Shown here one piece after another: positions 43,133 to 51,142 of a stretch of 64,000 nucleotides of DNA. Numbering within the stretch: position 1 is the stretch's first letter; every line of letters begins with the position of its first letter. The notes beneath the pieces were generated by a model that was given only the letters and a program-made list of their open reading frames with translations, was not told where the DNA came from and searched no databases. Made by a program: the position numbers and the translations under genes. The stretch covers positions 69,596-133,595 of the forward strand of contig CAVYQS010000014.1 of NCBI GenBank assembly GCA_963770765.1. Reading direction: 5' to 3'. The stretch is from CAVPCY01 sp963770765. Lineage in GTDB: Bacteria; Actinomycetota; Coriobacteriia; Anaerosomatales; PHET01.

Positions 43133-43384
43133 ATGTCTGTGATCAACCCGCCCATCGATGACCTGCTTGCCAAGGTCGACTCGAAGTACACGCTGTGTAT
43201 CGTCGCGTCGAAGCGCGCCCGCCAGATCAACGACATGATCCATGGTGTCCGCGACCAGGCGCTGCTCACGATGCCCACGAGCGAGATCGCGAAGTTGACG
43301 AGCACCAAGCCGCTCTCGCTCTCCATGGATGAGATCGCGGGCGGCGACGTCGCCTACGAGCGCACCAAGGATGGCTACAAGTAG
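43133..43384 (+). CDS. rpoZ: RNA polymerase omega subunit
   Basis: 83 residues. PPIDDLLAKVDSKYTLCIVASKRARQIND is the omega signature, and the C-terminal KPLSLSMDEIAGGDVAYE is the usual ending. It helps assemble the beta-prime subunit. ATG 43133 overlaps nothing and lies 4 bases after gmk. Confidence 0.93.
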   Translation: MSVINPPIDDLLAKVDSKYTLCIVASKRARQINDMIHGVRDQALLTMPTSEIAKLTSTKPLSLSMDEIAGGDVAYERTKDGYK

Positions 43385-43401
43385 CATTGGGAACGGACGC
43401 C

Positions 43402-44680
43402 ATGTGCGAGCGCGTCTGCCTCGTCGCGTATCACGAGATCAGCCTCAAGGGCCGTAACCGGACTCAGTTCGAGCGCCGACTCCAAGACAACTTGGACGCG
43501 GCGCTCGTGACGTTTCCGGTCGGCCGGACAGAGCGCGCGGCGTCCCGTCTCGCGGTCCCTGTGCTTGATGACTCACGCGCAGACGAGGTCGCTGATCGCA
43601 TAGCGGAGATCCCGGGAGTCGGGACGGTCGCCGTCTGCTACCGCGTCTCGCAAGACCCGGACGTGATGGAGCAGCACGGCGCTTCGTGCTCTTCTCGAGG
43701 CAGGGCCGATACGTTCTTTCAAAGTCGAGTCCAAGCGCTCCAACACCGACTACGTCGAAGGCAGTCTCGACATCAACCGCCGCATCGGGGCCTTTCTCGG
43801 GGCGCATACCGAAGCGGTGGTCGACCTGACGCGTCCGGACGTGGTGATCGGAGTCACGGTCACGAAAGGGGCGACGTACGTCTTCAGCCGCCGGATCCTC
43901 GGCGTGGGAGGGTTGCCGGTCGGCTCAGCCGGAACCGTGGTCTCGCTGCTTTCAAGCGGTATCGACTCACCGGTGTCGACGTGGCGGATGATCCGGCGTG
44001 GCGCCGTCGCTGTGGGTGTGCACTTCTCGGGGCGACCGCAGGTCGGAGGCGCGAGTGAGCGGATCGTCGCTGAGATCGGTGAGGTGCTGCAGCGCACGGG
44101 TGGGCTGGGTCGCATCTATGTGGTCCCCTTCGGCGACCTGCAGAAGGAGATCTCGCTGTCGTCGCCGCCCGACCTGAGAGTACTGCTCTATCGCAGGCTC
44201 ATGATTCGCGTGTCCGAGGTCATCGCCCGCGTCGAGAGAGGCCGGGCGTTGGTGACCGGAGAGTCTCTCGGCCAGGTGGCGAGCCAGACGCTCGAGAACA
44301 TCGCGGCCGTCGACGAAGCAGCCACGATGCCCGTCCTGCGCCCGCTCATCGGTTCGGACAAGCTCGAGATCATGGCCGAGGCCCGACGGATCGGGACCTA
44401 TGATCTGTCGATCCAGGACGCCGATGATTGCTGCACTCTGTTCATGCCGAGGAACCCTGAGACCCACGCACGGCTCGACGTCGTCCTGAACGCGTGGGAA
44501 GCCTTGCCCGTGGAGCGCATGGTCTCCGACGCCATCGCGTCGCTCGAGTGGATCGACTACCGCAGCCCCGGCTACCGTCCGCCGCGCCAGTGGCCCACGC
44601 CGGTCGGGGCATCCGGCTCGAGTGTCGTATCCACCGAGAGAGCCGTTCACGAGAGGGCGGTCGCGGACGATGGCGGGTGA
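43402..44680 (+). CDS. thiI: tRNA 4-thiouridine synthase ThiI, frame broken once
   Basis: The N-terminus (from ATG 43402) reads HEISLKGRNRTQFERRL, the ThiI start. The THUMP domain then changes frame near 43678: frame 1 runs to QH at 43677, and ALRALLEAGPIRSFKVESKR continues in the next frame. One extra G in the GG at 43678-43679 explains it. The PP-loop LLSSGIDSPVSTWRMI is intact. The corrected length is about 425 residues, without the rhodanese domain. It thiolates uridine-8 of tRNA and may serve thiamine synthesis. Sequencing error is likely. Confidence 0.9.
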
Positions 44681-45827
44681 CCGACTGCGCATCCTGGCCT
44701 TGGAGCCCTACTACGGTGGAAGCCACCGCGCGGTACTCGATGGCCTCACTGAAGCGGTCGATGCCGACTGGACGCTCCTCACGCTTCCGGCTCGCAAGTG
44801 GAAGTGGCGCATGCGAGGAGCTGCGATCACCATGGCCCAGCGCGCTCGAGAACTCGTCGATCAGGGGCTCGCAGTCGATGCTGCCGCACCCTGCGCGCCG
44901 TTCGACATCGTCTTCGCTTCGACCTTCGTGAACCTCGCCGAGTTTCGAGGCCTCGCGGGACCCGCGTACGCCCTCACTCCGGCGGTCGTCTACTTCCACG
45001 AGAATCAGCTCGTCTATCCCACGAGACACACCGCCGAGTGGGACTACCAGTTCCCGCTCACCAACATCACCACCGCGCTGAGCGCCGATGAGTGCGTCTT
45101 CAACACTCAGTGGAACCTCGACTCCTTCCTTGAGGCGATCCCGGGCTTCTTCCGCGAGTTCCCGGACCATCGGCCACAGGGGGTCGCCGCCGCGATCTCC
45201 GGGAAGTCGTCTGTGCTCGCCCCGCCCTTCGATCCCGCCGTGCTCGACGCCGTCGCGCCGCATCGCGGACCCCGATGTCGCATCGTCTGGCCCCACCGCT
45301 GGGAGCACGACAAGAACCCCGAGGAGTTCTTCTCGGCAGTCATGCAGCTGGCTGGCGAAGGGCTGGACTTCGAGGTCGCGGTCGCGGGGCAGAGTTTCCG
45401 CGAGACCGAGGGGCTGATGCGCGAGGCTGCTCACGCGCTCGGCGATCGCCTCGTCCACTGCGCCGAGCCTGAAAGCCGTGCGGCCTATGCAGAGCTGCTG
45501 GCCAGCGCGGACGTGGCGGTATCGACAGCTGAGAACGAGTTCTTCGGGATCGCGATGGTGGAGGCCTGCTACTGCGGCGCACATCCGCTCGTTCCTGACC
45601 GGCTCGCCTATCCCGAGATCTATCCCCGCGCGTTCCGTTACGACGGCGCCGATCAGTTGGTGGCGCGCCTGCGCGCTCTGATCTCACAGCGGCCTTCCGT
45701 GGGCGGAGCTCGCGGCCTGGCCGAACAGTTCACGCTGCCCCGTCTCGCACCAGCGTACGCGCAGCTGTTCTCACGCGTCGCCGCCGCAGCGTCGACGGGA
45801 CGACGGGTTAGAGGGCGGGGTCTCTGA
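44670..45827 (+). CDS. glycosyltransferase of the DUF3524 / GTDC1 (tRNA-queuosine mannosyltransferase-like) family
   Basis: 385 residues from ATG 44670, overlapping thiI by 11 bases. The N-terminal RILALEPYYGGSHRAVLDGL, with YFHENQLVYPT, is the DUF3524 signature. The GT4-type C-terminal half has WPHRWEHDKNPEEFF and STAENEFFGIAMVEACYCGAHP, the donor-binding E-x7-E region. The vertebrate member GTDC1 adds mannose to queuosine in tRNA-Asp; bacterial members are poorly studied. Adjacency to thiI supports a tRNA or nucleoside substrate, which is inference. Confidence 0.8.
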   Translation: MAGDRLRILALEPYYGGSHRAVLDGLTEAVDADWTLLTLPARKWKWRMRGAAITMAQRARELVDQGLAVDAAAPCAPFDIVFASTFVNLAEFRGLAGPAYALTPAVVYFHENQLVYPTRHTAEWDYQFPLTNITTALSADECVFNTQWNLDSFLEAIPGFFREFPDHRPQGVAAAISGKSSVLAPPFDPAVLDAVAPHRGPRCRIVWPHRWEHDKNPEEFFSAVMQLAGEGLDFEVAVAGQSFRETEGLMREAAHALGDRLVHCAEPESRAAYAELLASADVAVSTAENEFFGIAMVEACYCGAHPLVPDRLAYPEIYPRAFRYDGADQLVARLRALISQRPSVGGARGLAEQFTLPRLAPAYAQLFSRVAAAASTGRRVRGRGL

Positions 45828-45856
45828 CCGAAGGAGCGTGCCGCCGATCGTGCCGC

Positions 45857-46367
45857 TCATCGGTCCAGCAGCCGCACCATGCTCTCGCCGAACTGTTCGG
45901 CGGAGTGCGGCCCGTTCGCGGTCACGATCCTGCCGTCGACCGCGACCGCGTCGGGCGTCCAGAAGGCGCCGTGCGCGCGCAGATCGGCTTCTTGAGACGG
46001 GAAGGCGGTCGCCCTGATGCCGTCAAGCAGTCCTGCGCGTGCGAGTATCGACGGCGCGATGCAGATGGCACCCAGCACGGCCCCGCTCGAGCAGCGTCCG
46101 CCGGGCCAGGAGGTGTGCCTCGGGATCATCGAAGAAGATGGCGGCTCCCGCGCCACCGATGAAGGCGACAGCATCCCATTCGACGTCGAGCGCATCGTGC
46201 AACGACATCTGCGCCTGGGCGCGCAGGCCGAGCTTTCCTGTCGCCTCGCCGGGGGCGACGCTCGCGGTGGTCACCGTGAACCCCGCTGATTCGAGCACCC
46301 GTTTCGGCTCGGCGTATTCCTCATCGCGAAATGTCTCCTGCGCGATGACGAGCAGTGCTGATTTCAT
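45857..46367 (-). CDS. DJ-1/PfpI family protein, frame broken once
   Basis: A minus-strand gene from ATG 46367 (GAAAGG upstream on that strand). The first part gives MKSALLVIAQETFRDEEYAE and DAVAFIGGAGAAIFFDD; the second, in the next frame, gives AVLGAICIAPSILARAGLL with the nucleophile Cys. The shift fits one extra base in the CCCC at 46081-46084 (+ strand). Corrected length about 169 residues, normal for the family. Members include chaperones, deglycases and proteases; the role here is unknown. It lies opposite to its neighbours. Confidence 0.85.
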
Positions 46368-46385
46368 GAAGACGCCTTTCGATGG

Positions 46386-46414
46386 TTGACCGCGCATGCA
46401 CCGCGATTCTACTC
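46386..46414 (+). promoter_or_regulatory. divergent promoter region between the DJ-1 gene and the ferredoxin membrane gene
   Basis: On the + strand, TTGACC (46386-46391), 17 bases, then CTACTC (46409-46414), a weak -10. On the - strand, TAGAAT (46406-46411 reversed) is a possible -10 for the DJ-1 gene. The two genes diverge from about 115 bp. Confidence 0.4.
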
Positions 46415-46481
46415 TCGCTGAGGTCCGCAACCGAGTGTGACGCGAACCTCAAGGCACCATCACCACTCCGAGGAGTCGCAG

Positions 46482-47519
46482 TTGACGAATCCCGAACCTC
46501 CCTCCGACACGACGTCGACGTCAGTGAGGGTCCGTGACCTCATCACGAGCCGATGGTTCGTCAAGTCGGCGTTCCTGGCGTTCTTCCTCTTCTCGGTGGT
46601 GCAACTGCTCAGGTTCGAGCGCTGGGCGAGAGGCGAGGGGCCGTTCGTGCCGCGGCCCGAGGCGGTCGCGGGCATTCTGCCCATCGGGCATTTCACGAGC
46701 TTCTTCGGCTGGATCAAGGGCGGTGGCTGGGACTTCATCCTGCCTGCGGGCCTGGTGATCATACTGATGTCCCTCGCGGTCTCGCTGCTGTTCAAGCGCG
46801 GCATGTGTGGCTGGATCTGCCCTGTCGGCACCATCTGGGAGGCGTTCGCTGCGTTGGGGCGTCGCCTCTTCGGACGCAACATCCGCGTGTGGCGCTGGCT
46901 CGACCTTCTTGGCAGGGCCTTTCGCTATGTGCTCGCAGCCGCGTTCGTCGCCGCGCTGCTCGCGGTCTCGGTCGAAGAGGCCGTGGCCTTCCGCGAGCTG
47001 CCGTACATGTGGATCGCCGACCTCAAGATCATCCATCTCATGGCCGAGCCCGGGTTCTTGATGGCGGCGGGATTCGCAGCGCTGCTCAGCGTCGTCTTCG
47101 GACCGGTCTGGTGTCGGTATCTGTGCCCCTTGGGCGGCCTCTACTCGGCCGTGGGCATCGCGTCGCCGTGTGCTGTCGAACGCAACGCCGAGACGTGCAT
47201 CGACTGTCACAACTGCAGCAAGAGCTGCCACGCTTTCGTCGAACCGGAGAAGATGCAGCGCGTCTGGGCCCCCGAGTGCGATGGCTGCATGGACTGCGTG
47301 AAGGTCTGTCCCGTCGAGGGCTGTCTCGAGGCCAAGGCGTTCTCACGTACCACCATCGCCCCGTGGGTGTGGCCACTGCTCGTGGTCGGCCTCTGGCTCA
47401 TCATCTTCGGGTTCGCCAAGGCGACCGCGAATTGGGACTCCCGCGTGCCTCCAGCCCTCTACCGGCAGGTGATCCAGTCCGGCCTGATCGAACAGGATAC
47501 GCGGGGCTTTCTCGAGTAG
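46482..47519 (+). CDS. NapH/CcoG-like polyferredoxin membrane protein
   Basis: About 345 residues from TTG 46482, which has GGAG 6 bases upstream; GTG 46437 is an alternative. Four to five membrane helices. CGWICPVGTIWE and WCRYLCPLGGLYS are the C-x3-CP motifs of the NapH/RnfB-like ferredoxin family. Two [4Fe-4S] sites follow: CIDCHNCSKSCH and CDGCMDCVKVCPVEGC. These proteins carry electrons across or along the membrane for periplasmic reductases. No partner reductase is beside it, so the substrate is unknown. Confidence 0.85.
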   Translation: MTNPEPPSDTTSTSVRVRDLITSRWFVKSAFLAFFLFSVVQLLRFERWARGEGPFVPRPEAVAGILPIGHFTSFFGWIKGGGWDFILPAGLVIILMSLAVSLLFKRGMCGWICPVGTIWEAFAALGRRLFGRNIRVWRWLDLLGRAFRYVLAAAFVAALLAVSVEEAVAFRELPYMWIADLKIIHLMAEPGFLMAAGFAALLSVVFGPVWCRYLCPLGGLYSAVGIASPCAVERNAETCIDCHNCSKSCHAFVEPEKMQRVWAPECDGCMDCVKVCPVEGCLEAKAFSRTTIAPWVWPLLVVGLWLIIFGFAKATANWDSRVPPALYRQVIQSGLIEQDTRGFLE

Positions 47520-47597
47520 TCACCCACCGCCGGCCGCCCTCTGCACGTGCCGTCGGCGCGTGAGCGCGATGCCGCTCGGAGCGAATGGGTGATAGAC

Positions 47598-47617
47598 TGT
47601 GTACAAGTTTGTGTACA
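47598..47617 (+). repeat. TGTGTACA direct repeat upstream of the oxoamine synthase
   Basis: TGTGTACA occurs at 47598-47605 and again at 47610-47617, separated by AGTT. Each contains the palindrome TGTACA. The repeat overlaps a TAGACT -10-like box (47593-47598), so it could be an operator for a repressor. No clear -35 was found. Confidence 0.45.
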
Positions 47618-47662
47618 GAGTCGTGACCGGGGTGCGAATCCCAATCCGAGAGGGGACCGTCC

Positions 47663-48877
47663 ATGCTTGACGTCGCAGTGAGAACCGACGGTATCGACGC
47701 TCGCGTGAGTGAGTTCGTCGCCCGTCGCGAAGCACTCAAGGCAGCGGACCGGTACTTCTATCTGCAGCCAACGGTCGGCAAGACCAACCATCGCGTCCGG
47801 ATGGCCGACGGCCGTGAGATGGTTCAACTCGCGTCCTACAGCTACTTGGGGCTCATCGGTCACCCGCGGATCGAGGCAGCCGCGCGTGAGGCGATAGACA
47901 CCTATGGCACTGGAGCGGGTGGGGTCAGACTCCTCACCGGAACGACGGACCTTCACGAACGACTCGAGGAGCGCATCGCCCGATTCTCAAAGCGCGAGGA
48001 TTCCGCCGTCTACTCAAGCGGCTACGTGACCAACGTCGCCATCATCACCGGGCTGACCGGACCGGGCGACCTTGTCTTGATGGACAAGCTGGACCATGCC
48101 TCGATCGTCGATGGCTGCCTGCTGTCGGGTGCGAAGTGGGCCACCTACCGTCACAACGACATGGACCACCTCGAGCGGCTCCTCGTGAAGAGCGAGGGCT
48201 CGTACGGCACGATCCTCGTCGTTGCGGACTCGGTGTTCTCCATGGACGGCGACGTGATGGACCTGCCGCGCACAAAGCAACTGTGCGTGAAATATGGCGC
48301 GCGACTGATGGTGGACGAGGCGCATTCGATCGGATCGCTCGGAGCGACGGGCCACGGTATCGAAGAGCACTTCGACATGTACGGCAGCATCGACCTCAAG
48401 ATGGGGACTCTGTCGAAGTCGATCCCGAGTGTGGGAGGCTATCTCGCCGCATCCAAGGACATCGTGGAGTTTCAGCGTCACATGTCCCGCCCGTTCATCT
48501 TCTCGGCGGCTCTGCCGCCCGCCCAGACGGCGGCCGCTCTTGCCGCGTTCGACGTCATCGAAGACGAACCGTGGCGCGTTTCCGACCTCCACGCCATTCA
48601 GCAACGCTACTCTGAAGGCTTGAAGGCTCAAGGGTGGAACACCATGAAGTCCACCACGTGCGTCGTGCCGGTGCTCGTCGGCGACGAAGCGAGGACGATG
48701 GACCTGACTCGTCTGCTGTTCGATCGTGGGGTCTTCGTGTGCCCGATCGTCCATCCGGCCGTACCGCGGGGTCTGGACAGGCTGCGTACCTGTCTCATGG
48801 CAACGCACACCGCCGATGATATCGACCAGGCTCTCGATGCCTTCGCTGAGGCCGGTACGGCGCTCGGCCTCATCTAG
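47663..48877 (+). CDS. PLP-dependent alpha-oxoamine synthase (KBL/AONS/SPT family)
   Basis: 404 residues from ATG 47663 (GAGAGGGGA upstream). The PLP lysine is K252 in TLSKSIPSVGGYLA, with SYSYLGLIGHPRI, GTGAGGVRLLTGTTDLHERLE, VVADSVFSMDGDV and LMVDEAHSIGSLGATG. The family joins an acyl-CoA with an amino acid: glycine (2-amino-3-ketobutyrate ligase), alanine (8-amino-7-oxononanoate synthase) or serine (serine palmitoyltransferase). No bio or tdh gene is beside it, so the substrate is open. The unusual N-terminal about 50 residues precede the usual fold. Confidence 0.88.
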   Translation: MLDVAVRTDGIDARVSEFVARREALKAADRYFYLQPTVGKTNHRVRMADGREMVQLASYSYLGLIGHPRIEAAAREAIDTYGTGAGGVRLLTGTTDLHERLEERIARFSKREDSAVYSSGYVTNVAIITGLTGPGDLVLMDKLDHASIVDGCLLSGAKWATYRHNDMDHLERLLVKSEGSYGTILVVADSVFSMDGDVMDLPRTKQLCVKYGARLMVDEAHSIGSLGATGHGIEEHFDMYGSIDLKMGTLSKSIPSVGGYLAASKDIVEFQRHMSRPFIFSAALPPAQTAAALAAFDVIEDEPWRVSDLHAIQQRYSEGLKAQGWNTMKSTTCVVPVLVGDEARTMDLTRLLFDRGVFVCPIVHPAVPRGLDRLRTCLMATHTADDIDQALDAFAEAGTALGLI

Positions 48878-48909
48878 CGGAAGGGCTGCTGGCGCCCACT
48901 CCCTGCTGT

Positions 48910-48978
48910 TAGAATCGTGCGCGAGCCCATGAGGTGCCGCGTTCGCAGGCCCCGCCGGCCATGCTAGGAGGGGAGCCG
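48910..48978 (+). promoter_or_regulatory. -10 box and ribosome binding site before the first HD-GYP gene
   Basis: TTAGAAT at about 48909-48915 is a good extended -10 with no clear -35. AGGAGGGGAG at about 48966-48975 is a strong ribosome binding site placing the start at ATG 48979. Confidence 0.4.
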
Positions 48979-51142
48979 ATGAACCTGCAGACGAACGCCG
49001 CTGCTCGCGTGGGCAGCCCCACGATGGCAGCTGCGTGGGCCGGGCTGCCGATCGTCGTGATTCTCTACGCAACTCCTTCGCTACGGTGCTTCAGGCCATC
49101 TAGCCGATCTTGCCGGTCAGATCGTGTACCTTGTTCCTCCGATTCTCGCAGCGGCCTTCACCTGCGCGGCCGCGTGGCTTGCAACAGCAGGGTCTCGCGC
49201 CAGGATCATCTGGTCGCTGCTTGCAGTTGCGACGAGCCTCATGTTCGTGAGCGAGGCCTACTTCAGCTGGGCCTACCTCACGAATGCGACCGCCTCCCTG
49301 CGCGATACGGTGTTCGACGCGATCAATGCGTTCGCTTTCGTCGCTCTCGTGGCGATGCTTCTCGCTGGGCTTGCAGTGGATCGAATGGGATGGCCACGGA
49401 TCGTCGGGGCGCTTCTGGACAGCGTCGCGCTGACGACGGTGTGTCTCGTCGCGCTCACGCGTGTGTGGGTGTGGGTAGGGGTTGATGCGATAGAGCCCAT
49501 GCAAGCGTTGCGCATGGCCACGTACAGCCTCGGCGGCGCCGCGCTGCTACTGCTCGACGCGGGTCTCGCCGCTCGGACTCCCAGGCCACAGTGGCGGCAG
49601 CAATGGGTCGTACTGACGTTGAGCGCGGTCGCCGTGTACTCGGTCGCTCTGATGCTGTGGCCGTGGTGGAACCTTGCTGTCATCGATCTCGGATCCTGGC
49701 GTGCCCTCGAGGCCGCGATAGCCATCCTCTTCATGCTCGGCTACTACCTGGTGTTCCTCGCCGGGCTGGGGCGGGTGATCCACGCCGATGAGCCCTGGAC
49801 ACGGGTCACGTCAGTCAGCACCCGGCCCCGGGACGCTTGGCCCGCCGCCCTTGTGTCGGCGGCCGTGCTCCTCTCGGTGATCGTCTTGGGGTGGGCCACG
49901 TTCGAGTCTCGAATCGGTTCACCCGAGCACCTGATCTATCTGCTCGGTCTGATCGTGACCACCGTGTGCATGGTCGGACGAACCGTGCTCGCAGCCGTGG
50001 AGTCCGAGTCCGCCCGTAGTCTGATGAGGATCGACAGGGTGTCTGGTGCCCTTGACCCTCGTCAACTTGATGCCCGCCTCACCGGCGCTGTCTCCGTCGC
50101 TCGGCGGTTCGGGGATCGCAGCGCCCTGTTCATTCTGGATTTGGATGACTTCCGGGTACTGAACGAGATCGCCGGACGGGATCAGGCGGACGAGGCTTTG
50201 AGACGAGTCGCGCAGGCGCTGCGCGAGAGCAGTCCCGGGACGGCGGGGGTCTACCGGCTCTCAGGTGATGAGTTCGCTGTGCTGGCACATGTGAGCGGCC
50301 GCCACCAGGCGACCGCGATGGCCGCCAGAATGGTCGCGGCTGTGCGCGACGCAAGCACTGACGACATCCGCCTGAGCGCCTCCCTGGGATTCGCCGTGTG
50401 TCCTGACGACGCCGTCACGGCCGAGACTCTCATCAGGTACGCGGATGTCGCCGTCGCGTGGGCGAAGCGGCATGGCAAGGGGCGCTATGCCGCGTTCGAC
50501 CACCGAGTAGCAGCGGCGCTAGGTGCCCATGATTCCCGAGAGGAACCATCACTGGACGATGTCGGGAAGGACGTCGCGCGGGCGTTGGTCGCAGCGTCGG
50601 ATGCTCGTGACCCCTACAACCACCGACACTCGCGGGGAGTCGCCGCTCTCGCGTGCCTCCTCGCGGAAGCACTTCCGCACACGACGGTGGACATCGAACG
50701 CCTGAGACTGGCGGCGATGCTGCATGACATCGGCAAGATCGGGCTGCCGAGCTCGGGAGGCCGGGGCGGTGCCCGCCCCGTCGATGCGCTGACAGCTCGC
50801 GCACACTGCGAGCTCGGAGCCAGGATGCTCGGTGCTGCGCACATGGACGACATCGCATCATGGGTGCTCCACCACCACGAACGCTGGGATGGATCCGGCT
50901 ATCCAAGTGGCTTGCGCGGCGAGGCCATTCCGCTTGAGTCTCGGATCATAGCCCTCGCTGATGCCTACGACTCGTTGACGTTCGGGCCGCGCGCCGGCGG
51001 GCCCTTGACCCGCGCCGCTGCCCTCCAAGAGATCGACCAGGGCATCGCATCTCGTTTCGATCCGTCACTCGCAGAGGAGTTCATCCGAGCGGTCGGCTCC
51101 ACACAGGCGCTCGGATGGTCCAACCAGTGGCCCGCTGCATGA
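48979..51142 (+). CDS. membrane HD-GYP protein with degenerate GGDEF domain, frame broken once
   Basis: About 720 residues after correcting one base. ATG 48979 starts LQTNAAARVGSPTMAAAW and continues to VVILYAT; the next frame then gives RYGASGHLADLAGQIVYLVP onward. One extra C at 49075-49076 explains it. Seven to nine membrane helices come first, followed by a GGDEF-like domain whose active motif is SGDEF (the first Gly is Ser), so it is probably inactive or an allosteric site. Then an HD-GYP domain with HDIGKIGLP and HHERWDGSGYPSGLRGEAIP, a c-di-GMP phosphodiesterase. It overlaps the next, related gene by 4 bp. Confidence 0.88.

Noticed and set aside
43402..44680. Programmed frameshifting in thiI (and in the other broken genes)
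   Set aside because: No slippery heptamer with a downstream structure was evident, and the same kind of indel occurs in several unrelated genes, so error is simpler.
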